64,000 bases of DNA from Actinostola sp. cb2023 (Eukaryota > Cnidaria > Anthozoa > Actiniaria > Actinostolidae), in contig JAUJYZ010001172.1 in assembly GCA_033675265.1 (NCBI GenBank), forward strand, positions 1-64,000, read 5' to 3'. A model generated the notes under the pieces. The model saw only the letters and a list, made by a program, of their open reading frames with translations, was not told where the DNA came from and did no database searches. Both the position numbers and the translations under genes were made by a program. This document shows positions 11,021 through 21,459 of this stretch, in pieces; position 1 is the stretch's first letter; each line of letters starts with the position of its first letter.

Positions 11021-13308
11021 ATGAGCTCGGAGGAGCTTTCTTATGAAGAAGTCGCTACATGGCGTGTTGATGCGCTTAAGATTTATTGCCGTAAGCGAAA
11101 CCTCAGAGTTACGGGGATTAAAGCTGCATTGGTAGCCCGTGTATTTGCAGCATCGGAGATGGGAATTGCTGTTCAACCGACTGCCGAACAAAGAATGGCG
11201 ACGACTGCTAACGAGAAAGCCAGATTGCTGGAGATGCCAGGTGACGTTTGTTTACCGGATCCACTGACACTGAACGAAAACTGGCTTCGGGAAAGCGCTA
11301 GCATGAATTCTTGGCCGCCGATATTCCTCAGCGACATTACTCTATTTCTTATGGCAGATCACCCTGGGAAGGATGTGGACTTTCATAGACGAATATTGAA
11401 CGAGTACAAGGAAGGGAAGGCATATCGCTTATATGAATCTGGTTGGCTGAAAGAGATCTACATGCACAAGATATCAACTGACTCCGAATTTTGCTTTCTA
11501 AAAGCCCAGTGCACGCACACTATGAAGATCACAGACACCCCCCACACAGCTTGGATAGCTGCTAAAAAGAAATCGGGGGAGATTTGTAGTGCTTATTGCA
11601 CTTGTGTTGCTGGGTAAGTGAACTTATGCATATTGATTTTCAGCCACAATCAAACGACAGATGGTAGTTCATGATGTGTAACTGTTTTGCTCTTTCACTA
11701 CCATTTGACAGAGCTCTCAATTCTTGTAAATGCTTATAATTATTATATGTACTACAAGAAAAATGAAGATGGATGCAGAAACAGACAGTACTGTTTGCAT
11801 CATGACCTTATCATTATAATTATTAACATGTTTTTTTACTTAGGATATTTGTATAAATTCAATCCTTATTATTTCCTTTCTAGAATGAGCAGCTCATGCA
11901 TCCATGTGACCGCCTTGCTTTTCCGGGTTGAAGCTGCAAACAGAAATGGGCTCACCAACCCAGCATGTACGTCTAAGCAGTGTGTATGGAATGTGCCTGC
12001 AGATAAGACAGTTGTGCAACCTAAGCGAATTTGTGATATGGACTGGAAAACATCAAAATTAAACAAAAGTATGTAACACCCTAAAGGCATCAAGGCTACA
12101 AATATACTAACAGCAATTGTTATGTCTAGGTCTATTTTTTTTACTTAATATAATAATCAAAGCAATTACCTAGTGAATTATGTACAAAGCATTGATTATG
12201 TCCAATATCCAACTCACCATAATAATAATAATTTATTAATTTATATTGCGCACTTTCATAAAATGATCAAGTGCGCATTACAATAGCAATATATATTAAT
12301 TACTATGTCACAATATTCTTGTTTGAATATTATATTGAATATTATTATTTGCTTGTTTTAGAACCCAGCAGACCTGCTTTTGACAAAAGACGCTCCCTTT
12401 TTGAGCCTGCTGAGAAGAAGCTTGTGAACAGTGAGAGAGAAAAGAGGGCAATGCTCTACAAAGGTCTGAAAGATGTTGTCCCAGACTCCACTTTTGTTAT
12501 GATGAACAATGCTGAACACCAGGAGGATGAGTATCATCCCCTGTCAGAGTTAAATGACAGTGCAGTGCTTACTGAAGAACAAATAAGAGGAATTGAGTTG
12601 ACAACAGTAGGACAGGCAGCCAATCCAGCATGGCATACACAACGCAAGGGAAGGATCACTGCATCCAATTTTTACAAGGTGAAAACTAAAGTGGAAACTT
12701 TGAAAACACCAGGAAATAATGCTAATGCACATAAACTTGTGGACAGTTTGCTAGGACACTCTGCACCACCAGAGAATGTGCCTGCATTGAAGTATGGCAG
12801 GGAAATGGAACAAGTTGCAAAGAATGCATACATTAAAGTCTTTGAAAAAAATCATAAAAATTCAAAGCATTGTGAATGTGGACTCTTTATTGATGACCAC
12901 AATCAATATTTAGGGGCATCACCCGATTTACTCCTAGAATGTTCTTGCTGTGAAAAAGGTGTCCTTGAGATTAAATGCCCTTTATCTGCTGCTAATGAAA
13001 TCCCTACACCCGATAATTTAACTTATCTTGTGAGTATTAATGATCAAGTTACATTGAAGAAGAAGCATCAATATTATGCACAGATTCAAGGACAGATGGC
13101 TATTGCTAAAAGAGATTGGTGCCACTTCCTGGTTTATACCCAAAAGGGATACCATCTAGAAACAATCCAGTTTGATGAAGACTACTGGCTCACACTGCTA
13201 GACAGTTTAACATGGTTTTATGTTCATCACCTGGCACCTGCCATATTTAAGTCTTACCGTAATAATTATTGTATTGTTCAGTGCAATTTGGAAAGGCGTG
13301 AAAACTAA
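11021..13308 (+). CDS. SAP-SWIM-YqaJ nuclease, three exons, intact (574 aa)
   Basis: Exons 11021-11613, 11884-12068 and 12362-13308 join in matching phases (2, then 1) with GT-AG borders. They give 1725 nt, or 574 residues plus stop. Residues about 6-45 form a SAP DNA-binding motif (WRVDALKIYCRKRNLRVTG). A SWIM zinc finger CxC...CxH (C193, C195, C203, H205) is created across the first splice junction. Residues about 350-510 form a YqaJ/lambda-exonuclease-like PD-(D/E)XK nuclease: RITASNF, YGREME (about 404-409), D448 in GASPDLLL, E462-x-K464 in LEIKCPL, then AQIQGQMAI. Such proteins are the usual companion of ISL2EU-type transposases. The converging THAP-DDE_4 gene downstream fits this. ATG 11021 is chosen because the SAP motif follows at once. 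The exact role in transposition is unknown. Confidence 0.85.
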
Positions 13309-13777
13309 ATAACTAATTATTATTAAATAGAAATAGCACTATTTATTACTACCGATATTTGTTAGTTAGTTAGTCCCATTTCACACTTTTTCTAAATTGC
13401 ACTCTAAGGGCAACAAATTAGTAATGTCCATAATGTATTTCTTTGATTGACAAAGCAAGAACATTGATTTCACAATTCTCAATAAGTTGTGTGTTTTCAG
13501 TCATGCATTTGATTGCAGAAATATTGACCAGAAAGAACATAAAAATATGTCTTACATTTTTGAATGTAAAGGATGTTTACTCATGTTTGTCTGTGTTCAT
13601 TTATGTTCACTGATGTTTACAGTTCCAACATGTTCACTTGCCTCTAGAGTGGTACTAGCTTCGCTTTGAAAAATTATTTTCACTAAATGAGCTCATTAAA
13701 TTAGTTCTTGGTGGTACTGTGTGTTTATTAGTAAACAAATTAAATATTAAACTTATTGTTCTGGTACAGAAATATTG
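13309..13777. other. Convergent intergenic spacer with poly(A) signals
   Basis: This 469-bp gap separates two converging stop codons. ATTAAA at 13322-13327 (+) lies 14 bp after the nuclease stop. TTTATT at 13724-13729 is an AATAAA on the minus strand, about 50 bp after the transposase stop. A 60-codon frame at 13487 looks like chance. No other feature is seen. Confidence 0.55.
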
Positions 13778-15430
13778 TCATTTCTTGCATAATGGTTTGT
13801 ACAAATTACAGATGGCTGCACAAACAATGACAATGTTGTCTATGTTGTCCAACAGAGAAATGGGCAGTTCATGCTTAATGAGGCGAAATGTTTTCAATCG
13901 TCTAATCGCCTGTTCCACAAATATTCTAAGATTTGCAATTTCCTTAGTTTTTTTCACATCTGACTTAGTGAACTGTTCCTGGCCACGTTTTCCAGGTGGT
14001 ATGTGTAGTCTGGCATGCCTTAGAACCAAATCTTCTGCAATAGTAAAGCCGCGATCTGCCATAACATCGTCATAGGGTTCTAAAATTTCATAGAATCCTG
14101 ACTCCCTAGTTAAGTACACATCAGATGTTCGACCACCCCACGCATCAGATATGAAATTGAAAGCACCATTTGGAGTTATGGACACCAGTATCTTAACTGT
14201 GTTGTGGTGCTTATAGTCCGACCAAGTAGCTGCTTTCAGATATGGGTCACTTGGGGTTTCTATGAAGATCTCTGTACAGTCGATTATATGCCTCACTCTC
14301 AAATAGCCAGGCTTGTTGAATTTATTTGGCAAAGTTTTCTTGACCACATCCAATGAGGGGTTGTAAACCATACACCCCAGTTCACTTGCCAACAGTTTAA
14401 TCCAGGTAGTGAAAATGTTTGTGACAGTTGTAGCTGATACACCAAACCTCTGCCCTAAGTCAGCATTGGTTGACCCAAGACGGAGTTTCATCATCGTCAG
14501 AAGAAACTCATCTTTTTGTAAAAGCACCCTCTGGGGACCAAATTTCTTTGGACTTTTCTTGAATTTCCTTCCTTTTCGTGTGGACTTTGCAGGCCCACTC
14601 CAGTACCTGACCTTTCTAACATTCCCCTTCACCATATCAAACAAAGCATCAAATGCTATCCTTGTGGGAATTCCAGTTAAAAGATTCACAACTTTATCAG
14701 TTTTTAAGTGTGAATAGCTAAGTCCTTTCCTTTTTTTACCCTTTTTAAAGTTGTTTTTGTGTAATTTCACTTCATCCAACTGTTCTTGTACATGTAGTTC
14801 ATCTTTCTTTGACAAACAATCTTCTTCAACATTTATTATGTTTCTGGCCTCTGTACCTTCTGTAGTTTGATCATCAACAACATCATTTTCATTGTTTTTC
14901 TCCTCTGTCTCTGATACACAATTTCCACTGTCAGTAGCTTCAGTGTCTGTAATATCCAAACTCTGGGGATTACAAGCATCAACTACTATCTCTGTATTCC
15001 CTCCTGGATCTGTTCTTGATCTCTTCGTCTTCTTTGGAGGGGATGCTGATCGGTCTGCAGGCAATTTTCGCTTTGACCCAGTCGCTTGTTCAGGTTTTCG
15101 TTTGTACCCTAATTTCAAAATAGGATCAGGACTTTCTTTTGTGGGTTTTCCAAATTCAAAATGCTCACTACAAATTCGAGATGATGTCTTAGGCTTCCAA
15201 AGTTTCCCTCTTCTTATCTCTCTGTTTACATTATCTTTCCATCGTTTCCTTCCCGCACTATTCTTAAGTTCCGTGGGAAACGAAAACAGCTTAAACGGAG
15301 GCTCGCAGTTGCATGTCTCTGTTCCGTGCAAACAGCCATGAACTTTGCAGTTTTCTGATGCCCATTTGTTAAGCTTTTTACCACTGTTCGGACAGTCTAC
15401 AATGACACAATTTCGGTGCCCAAACCCCAT
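13778..15430 (-). CDS. THAP-DDE_4 transposase, apparently intact (550 aa)
   Basis: This encodes a DNA transposase. The N-terminal THAP-type zinc finger (residues about 1-110) has C8VIVDC, a Trp-containing helix (RKRWKDNV), ICSEHF and a long Cys-rich insertion (CKVHGCLHG). A basic, Ser/Thr- and acid-rich linker follows (PPKKTKRSR). Next come a helix-turn-helix region (LGQRFGVSATTVTNIF) and a DDE superfamily endonuclease fold with D384 (IIDCTEI), D459 (MADRGF) and E506 (RIFVEQAIRRLK). Family members (Harbinger/IS5-like, DDE_4) cut and rejoin element ends. Just upstream of ATG 15430 the minus strand reads TTTTTTCTAG|GTATGG, a good splice acceptor, so a 5' exon, possibly only UTR, is likely. A longer in-frame start at 15484 would read through that acceptor. 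It converges on the SAP-SWIM-YqaJ gene, and the pair suggests an autonomous ISL2EU-type element. Confidence 0.88.
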   Translation of the reverse strand: MGFGHRNCVIVDCPNSGKKLNKWASENCKVHGCLHGTETCNCEPPFKLFSFPTELKNSAGRKRWKDNVNREIRRGKLWKPKTSSRICSEHFEFGKPTKESPDPILKLGYKRKPEQATGSKRKLPADRSASPPKKTKRSRTDPGGNTEIVVDACNPQSLDITDTEATDSGNCVSETEEKNNENDVVDDQTTEGTEARNIINVEEDCLSKKDELHVQEQLDEVKLHKNNFKKGKKRKGLSYSHLKTDKVVNLLTGIPTRIAFDALFDMVKGNVRKVRYWSGPAKSTRKGRKFKKSPKKFGPQRVLLQKDEFLLTMMKLRLGSTNADLGQRFGVSATTVTNIFTTWIKLLASELGCMVYNPSLDVVKKTLPNKFNKPGYLRVRHIIDCTEIFIETPSDPYLKAATWSDYKHHNTVKILVSITPNGAFNFISDAWGGRTSDVYLTRESGFYEILEPYDDVMADRGFTIAEDLVLRHARLHIPPGKRGQEQFTKSDVKKTKEIANLRIFVEQAIRRLKTFRLIKHELPISLLDNIDNIVIVCAAICNLYKPLCKK

Positions 15431-15804
15431 ACCTAGAAAAAAGTATAATAATAATTTCAAATAACATGCTTGTGGCACGTGCAACCTTCAATGTGATTTG
15501 CTAACTACGCACTCAGCACGCCACCATGAGATGACCTTTGGGTGTGGGACAATGGCCCTTTGAATCCAATAGCAGAACCCCTTGCAGATTGTATACTTTA
15601 TGGTTGTCCCATTAACTTAAATTTATATATTTGCTATTTATAAATTGGCTGCTTTGAAATCAACTGAAAATTGTTAGTAATTCCTATGGGAATACCCAAC
15701 AATTCTCAGACTGAAAAGAAAACTTCTATACCATTTAATTCAAAGCTGAAATACTGAATATTATAGACCATGTTAATAACATAATACATATAAAATATAA
15801 TTAA
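15431..15804. other. Upstream flank of the transposase gene
   Basis: Contains the presumed 5' intron or promoter of the minus-strand transposase. No coding signal or clear promoter motif was identified. GGTCATCTCATGGTGGCGTG (minus strand, near 15535-15516) is one of the few GC-rich stretches. Confidence 0.4.
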
Positions 15805-16101
15805 TAGAGTGATGGCACTTAACCCGTGAAACAGATATTAGCCAAGTAGATATTACTAGACACTTATAATTCCATTGTTTTCTTTTGATTTGACTATTAA
15901 TCACTAATTATTAGATTTTGTTTCACGGGTTAGAGTGATTCCAATAAACCTGGCCACCACTAATTAGCTGTCAGTGTTTATTAGATGCAAAATAAGAAAC
16001 AAAAGAAAGCAAAAGAGTGATCGAGTGTCTAATAGTGTGTATTGGTGTTGTTAGTAATTGCCCAGGTGTATTGGAATCACACTCTAAGTGCCACAACTCT
16101 A
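15805..16101. mobile_element. Palindromic MITE (outer, TA-flanked) carrying a nested MITE
   Basis: After removing the inner element at 15822-15930, the left end reads TAGAGTGATGGCACTTAGAG and continues GTGATTCCAATAAACCTGG. The right end (about 16057-16101) is its reverse complement with a 2-bp TG insertion and few mismatches. TA borders both ends. Confidence 0.75.
15822..15930. mobile_element. 109-bp MITE nested in the left TIR of another MITE
   Basis: It starts ACCCGTGAAAC and ends GTTTCACGGGT, flanked by TA on each side (15820-15821 and 15931-15932). Removing it with one TA restores the left TIR of the outer element to match its right TIR. This gives both the insertion order and a TA target, as in mariner-type MITEs. 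Confidence 0.8.
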
Positions 16102-17052
16102 ATATTAAATAATAATATCAATTAGTAATAAGCTAATAAATATACTAATTAATAAATCATAGAAATTAGCTTAATAAGCTACTTGGCTGGGCAGTTTGTT
16201 CCACTCCTGTTACAAGGTTCTTGGAAAGAATGAGTATTAAAAAAAGCATGTATATATGTTATGATTGTGTCTTCGGATTTTGGGCTTCCTGTGGTGTACA
16301 TGTGCTCAAAGATTAAGAAACGCAAGAAATTCGGTTACAAATCAACCTAAGCGCAGCAGGTTATAGTTTTCTCTAGCTTTCTATAGATATTTCGTATTTC
16401 TAAAGTAATATTTATCTCAAATTTTAAGCTTTGAAAAATGTCGATTTTGCGAACGAGATAAATTACAGTGCATCGTCCTTATTTTGTACACAACAACTTT
16501 GGAGGCAAAGATACAAAGATCCAGAGCATGTACACCCACCATATTCAACACAGTCGATGATTATTACCTTTTAAGCAGAACCTCCTTTTTTGAAGTAACC
16601 ATTACTTAATTTAGCTTCTCTAGAAAGCCGAGACCTTCACCCGGTCGAAAGATTTCGCTCTCCATTTTGGTGACCATCAAGACTAAAACTCCGAAAAAAA
16701 AAAACACGTAATTCCTGCATTACTTTTATCTCGGTAGAGATATTCTTACACATTAATACCTCTAGATACTAAAAATATATACATGTAGACTGCACATGTA
16801 GATCTGAACAGAATGTTGAGCGTTTTGTAGTCGGTATCAAGAAGACCAGATTGGCCGCCATACTGCAGCTAGCTGTGACGTCACTCTGGTTACTATGAGT
16901 CGGCCACTTTTGAACAATAGAGTCACCTCCTCCCTCCTGGTGGAATGTGACGTGTTTATTAATAAACAGGGAAATATCTCTCTGTCTTGTTGACTGTCAT
17001 TCTCCATTCAATATTTTTTAATGTTTATATAATTATTTCATTGCCGCCTTAG
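16102..17052. other. No gene; candidate promoter-like segment near 16850-16890
   Basis: AT-rich and without a significant open frame. GGCCGCCATACTGC near 16853 followed by TGACGTCA at 16876-16883 resembles the upstream region of the THAP gene. This could be a promoter of the SRCR exons or a transposon relic. Confidence 0.4.
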
Positions 17053-17391
17053 GTCAACAGCAGATAATATACAACTTGAACCTGGTACAACAGGTTCAGG
17101 TGTTGGTATTGTACGAGTCTACCACAATGGCCAATGGGGAACGGTGTGTCATACTAACTGGGATAAGGACGACGCCAAGGTTGCGCTTTGCATGTCGACA
17201 ACTTGGTTTTACCAAAGCTGTAGGATATTGGAACTGGGGACGAGGGTCGGGAAAAGTCTGGCTGAACGGCATGCAGTGTTCAGGTTCAGAGACCTCACTT
17301 CATAGCTGTACTCACGATGGATGGGGAAGTGTTCACTCTGGCTGCAACAGTCACACATGCGATGTTGGTGTCGTGTGTTCTGGTTACAAAG
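17053..17391 (+). pseudogene. SRCR domain exon 1, open but with an out-of-frame first half
   Basis: This is a scavenger-receptor cysteine-rich (SRCR) group A exon bounded by TTAG|GT and AAAG|GTTAAT. Relative to the sister exon at 17814 it lacks one base near 17057 and carries seven extra bases near 17185 (GCTTTGC). The net change is +6, so the exon stays open in the expected phase 1. Between the two indels (about 17057-17190), however, it is read in a shifted frame. The DNA still encodes the SRCR sequence ADNIQLEPGTTGSG and VYHNGQWGTVCH in the other frame. After the second indel it is normal: CRQLGFTKAVGYW, GRGSGKVWL, CSGSETSLHSC, CDVGVVC. If translated it would make half an SRCR fold. Confidence 0.75.
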
Positions 17392-17813
17392 GTTAATAAA
17401 ACATATAATGTTATGTACAATTATCTCTTTAGAAATAGTAATAATAATAATAATAATGTTTATTTATTGGTACTTTGGTACAAATATAGTGTAAATGAGT
17501 ATACTCCAATAATATTTTACAAAAGTTCATATTAATTATATGAGTGAAAATGTAATAGTAGGTGTATAAATTTCAATATGTAATAGGAAAAACAAATTAA
17601 TATATTATCTAAAGTAATATTTATGTGTTCATAATTAATTCGTGACATTCCATGATTTGATATATATAGTTAGAAATAGTAGAATGAAGTAAAATATATT
17701 GAACTTGATCTCAGTCATTTAGTATCCTTTGGTGAGAGCATAATCCTTGCAGCTATTTTAAACTATCACTGCCTTTGTTCGATTATAAATTATTACTTTG
17801 CTTCTTTACCAAG
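17392..17813. other. Intron between SRCR exons
   Basis: AT-rich, with a short (AAT)n run near 17438-17456. No feature otherwise. It ends in CTTCTTTACCAAG, the acceptor of the next SRCR exon. Confidence 0.6.
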
Positions 17814-18151
17814 GTCCACCAGCAGATAATATACAACTTGAGCCTGGTACAATAGGTTCAGGTATTGCTGGTATTGTACGAGTCTACCACATTGGCCAAT
17901 GGGGAACAGTGTGTCATGATGCCTTCGATATGAACGACGCCAAGGTTGCATGTCGACAACTTGGTTTTGCCAAAGCTGTAGGATATTGGTACTGGGGACG
18001 AGGGTCGGGAAAAGTCTGGCTGAACGGCATGCAGTGTTCAGGATCAGAGACTTCACTTCAGACCTGTAATCACTATGGATGGGGAAATCATGGATCTGGC
18101 TGCGACAGTCACAAATATGATGTTGGTGTGGTATTTTGTCACTGGTATTGA
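17814..18151 (+). CDS. SRCR domain exon 2, intact, possibly terminal
   Basis: This encodes one complete group A SRCR domain, an extracellular disulfide-bonded protein- or ligand-binding module. It starts in phase 1 after ACCAAG (GPPADNIQLEPG). It carries all six expected cysteines: GTVCHD, VACRQLGF, MQCSGSE, QTCNHY, GCDSH and VVFC. It also has the GRGSGKVWLNG strand typical of this local family. Instead of the donor seen in exon 1 it continues CHWY and stops at TGA 18149-18151, with AATAAA at 18214-18219. It may therefore be the last exon of an SRCR protein. A cryptic donor (CACTG|GTATTG) is an alternative. No signal peptide or membrane segment is visible nearby. Confidence 0.75.
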
Positions 18152-20070
18152 ACCATGTTTACAATTCTCTACAAGTGTGTAGAATGAAACTTTAACGACG
18201 TGTAAAAAAATATAATAAATTTACTGAGGTTTCGGACGTCAGTCCTTCGTCGGAGGTTAGTTTAGCCACAGGGAGTTCTAACTTGATATTTGTGGCCATT
18301 AAGAAGCTCGGACGGTCTGATATTTGTGGTCATTTTAGAAGCTCGTACGGCGATCGATCAATAATCAAACTCGCCCTCATGCTTGATATTTGTAGCCATT
18401 TTATGGAAGCTCTCAAAGTCTGTATACAAATTACTCGTACGATCGATCAGTCAGCTGTGTAACCACGTCCTGTGGAATCAAACTCGCTTCAGGATTCCCG
18501 CGGTCCGGAGCGTCATCGGCCCAGACGCCAGCGGGTGAATTGTTGTCATGAATTATCCAACCTACAAACCGACATTAGATATAGGGATATGTTTTAGTAA
18601 TTAAACTAATTCAGTAAACAAAATGACAAAGGGATATTTGACATACAAAACTTGAAAACTGAATTTTTTTACAAATGTTAAAAATTACGCGATACTTCGT
18701 TTATGCCTCAGATTCTCTCGAAAAGCCGAGCTGAGAGATTTGCCGTTTTCTGAGCTGGAGTCGCTTGTGACAGTAGTGTATTCCCTTTCCTTGAACCATG
18801 CGGAAGCTACTCGCTTTACCGAATCATCAGGCTTACTTTGAGGTGGACTACTGTTCTTTAATTGTATAATCGCTCTCTTCGCTCAAATTTGAACTCGAAA
18901 GGTTTGAATGAAAATATCGCTTTTCTGTCTTGTCTGCCTGTCTTGTGCGCGACTAATTTAGAGAGTTGTGATTGCCTAAATTATCCCTGCTCTGATTGGT
19001 CGAGGTGTCTTTTCGTAAGAATAGATTTATCATCTAATACGCTGTGACACATACCTATATTAGATGGACGCTCCTACTAATGGGCTCCTGTTATTACTTA
19101 GTTTATAATATAGCAATGATATAACGCGCGCTCAGTAGATATGAAATGACAGTTCTGGGCCCGGTATGTACCGGTACCACCGGTACAATTTCCCTAGGAG
19201 GTGACGTCATGCCGGTACGGAGCCCGGTGCCATTAGAGCCTATTGTTCTGAAGTATACCTTTTGTTGACAATATATTTTTAGTCACCAACTCGAGGATAA
19301 TAATAATTATTTATTTATTTATAATAATAATTATTTTTCTTGTTCTGAGGAAAAGAGCAGGCCACCTATTGTTTTTGGTTGACTCCATCTTTTGTGTCGT
19401 AACTTCCGGTACGGACAGCCTATTGTTTTCTAACATATCTTTTGTTTACACACGTGTCTATTTTATAACGACCGTTTGGTCTTTCGCTGACGTTTTTGTT
19501 TTTCCCGATTATGTGGTTTTTTTTTCTGCGTTCCAATGTTATTATTCTAATTACTAAAATAAGTTTTAACTTTAAAAAAGGGATAAAATATCAAACATGA
19601 CTATAATAATCGGTTTCGTTCCGGCCGGCTGGAGTTCGTGACACAAACAAGTGACGTCATCGAGGGTCTTATTACGTTCTGTTGATCCTTTATTGTTTAG
19701 TGGTTTGTTAACCGCTTTGAATATGAATACTAATTTGGTACAATTTAGAAAACTTCCGAAAGAAGTGGCCCACCAACCACCCTATTTGTCAGTTGGGTAA
19801 GTGAAAGTTTTACTCCGGTAGTGTTTTCAACATGTAACTATTGTATATAGATATCAGTCAAGCACCTCTCATTTTATCGATTAGAATTTGAATAGCGCTG
19901 ATGCAAGACAACGTAAACACTGGGTTTTTCGACAATTTTATTTAATGTTTTACATGGTTTTACATTATTCTTAATACTTCTGCCAGTTAAAAAAATAAAC
20001 GTTGGGTTTTATAACTCGTGCGGCCTTCGGCCTGGGCACAAGTAAAAAGTATAGATTGCAATTTATTATA
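18152..20070. other. No gene; repeat-derived pieces
   Basis: AATAAA at 18214-18219 may end the SRCR transcript. A hammerhead-like motif lies at 18226-18253. Three direct copies of a TTGATATTTGTGGCCATT-like word occur at about 18280, 18316 and 18384. A degenerate copy of the dispersed GCGCGC element (TATAATATAG...ATAACGCGCGCTC) lies at 19105-19133. A GC-rich patch with repeated CCGGTAC lies at about 19160-19225. No coding exon was recognised. Confidence 0.55.
18226..18253 (-). ncRNA. Hammerhead-like motif, degenerate copy 2
   Basis: Minus strand: CCGACGA, one A, stem GGAC/GTCC with a TGAC loop, then GAAACCTC. The first box has U4 changed to C, so it should be catalytically dead, but the architecture matches the other copies. 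Confidence 0.35.
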
Positions 20071-20654
20071 CACCTGTTTTCAAAAACGTTGACCAAACAG
20101 AAATAGCAAAATAGCAAAATAGCGAAATAGGAATTTTAATTAACGGTACCTTATTAACATAGGAAACAATGGGAAAGCATTTAAACTGAATAACGTAGAA
20201 TTACGAAAGTAACGGCTACCCGAAAGTAACGTTAATTTTGAGACCTTTCTATGGTAATTTAAATTTCTAGTAATATATTCCCGAAAGAAACATATTGGTA
20301 AACGGAAATGACAAGAAAAGGAACAAGCATTTTAGTTCATGAAAGCTCTGTATATACAATAACTCAGTCGAACAGGAACATTTATTCAGAAGTCTTATTT
20401 AAGTCTTATGAAAATTATTAAAGTGACATAATGCTTATTCCACGGTTGTGTTTACGACGAATTTCGCGATCGTCTTCAATTATTCACGTATATTAGCTGC
20501 CAGAAGTAACGGCTACCCGAAAGCTACCTCTACCTCTACCTACAATCTCTGATATCGATCCAGTCTGTTCTCTTTTCTCCAGCTAGTTCATGAAGCCGTA
20601 AATCGGGTTTCTCTAAAATGCTATGTATTAGAAGATACTCTTCGTGGAGATGCA

Positions 20655-20694
<40 letters not shown>

Positions 20695-21023
20695 TCGTGA
20701 CAACAAATTGTGCAGCCATTAGGCCGGCCTGACAAGGCGCCGTGTCTAGCATATCGTCGACATATTCTGCTAACAGTACTTGTAGAAATACAAATATTTG
20801 CAGCAAAATTTCTTCATCTTTCTGCAGAAGCAGATATTTTGCCCATATAATTCTATTTCGAAGGTCTTCCGAGTATGTTTTCGGCATGTCTGCACCGCAG
20901 TTGTTTTCTGCTTGAATGCTTTACCTTTGTTTCCTATGTTAATTAATAAGGTAATTAAAATTGCTATTTTGCTATTTTGCTATTTCACTATTTCTGTTTG
21001 GTCAACGTTTTTGAAAATAGGTG
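20071..21023. mobile_element. 953-bp inverted-repeat element
   Basis: CACCTGTTTTCAAAAACGTT at 20071 matches the reverse complement of 21004-21023 with one mismatch. Homology of the arms extends about 95 bp inward (20071-20170 and 20928-21023), through AAATAGCAAAATAGC words and GGTACCTTATTAACATAGG. The interior has the direct repeat AAGTAACGGCTACCCGAAAG at about 20205 and 20505 and an (ATA)n run. No transposase was found. TA lies just outside each end. Confidence 0.7.
20657..20693. repeat. (ATA)n microsatellite
   Basis: About 12 uninterrupted AAT/ATA trinucleotides inside the inverted-repeat element. Confidence 0.9.
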
Positions 21024-21108
21024 TAAATGCATGTGCGTCAATCGCTATAAGTATAGTTGCTCGGCTGTGTTTAGTTATTCACATTTATTGAGAAAGCTAG
21101 AATAACCC

Positions 21109-21111
<3 letters not shown>

Positions 21112-21144
<33 letters not shown>

Positions 21145-21165
21145 GGCGCGTTTTGATTGGCTCCG

Positions 21166-21200
<35 letters not shown>

Positions 21201-21298
21201 GGACGAGATTCAAAATGGCGTCTCGTTTCGCTACAGTCTCCGAATTTATTTGTTTCATAAAGTGCCATTTTTTATACAACTGATTTGGTAAATACTAA
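21112..21298. mobile_element. 187-bp MITE with perfect 19-bp TIRs
   Basis: TTAGTATTTACCAAATCAG at 21112-21130 is exactly inverted at 21280-21298. The interior includes CAAAATGGCG. No coding capacity. Confidence 0.75.
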
Positions 21299-21412
21299 AA
21301 CAATTATCCCCTCAGTGTCGGTAAGTAGTGGTGAATAGTTAACTTGCTGCTCGAGGACTCGCGGCTCTGTAAATATCCACCACTACTCACCTCCACTTCG
21401 GGGAATAATTGT
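21299..21412. mobile_element. Adjacent hairpin element, AACAATTATCCCC ends
   Basis: AACAATTATCCCC at about 21299 pairs with GGGGAATAATTGTT at 21399-21412, and inner GGTGAATA pairs with a TATCCACC word. It abuts the preceding MITE. The pair may be one composite insertion beside the 3' end of the minus-strand SRCR copy. Confidence 0.6.
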
Positions 21413-21459
21413 TCACTATCTAGTAGAACCATGTTGTCTAGCATGGAAAATATAACTCT

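Larger units (their letters stand above)
10790..15640. mobile_element. Probable ISL2EU-type DNA transposon (limits approximate)
   Basis: Two intact convergent genes, SAP-SWIM-YqaJ nuclease (+) and THAP-DDE_4 transposase (-), occupy about 4.4 kb. That combination is the hallmark of ISL2EU transposons. The left limit is placed where homology to the Kolobok-like gene ends (after SRF near 10780). The right limit is a guess. I compared both flanks by eye and did not find convincing terminal inverted repeats, so the ends may be short, decayed or further out. Confidence 0.55.

Noticed and set aside
14409..15341. Plus-strand frames of 102 and 149 codons
   Set aside because: Antisense shadows of the minus-strand THAP-DDE_4 transposase.
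10790..15640. Terminal inverted repeats for the ISL2EU-type element
   Set aside because: I compared the flanks in both orientations by eye and found no match long enough to claim; limits are left approximate.
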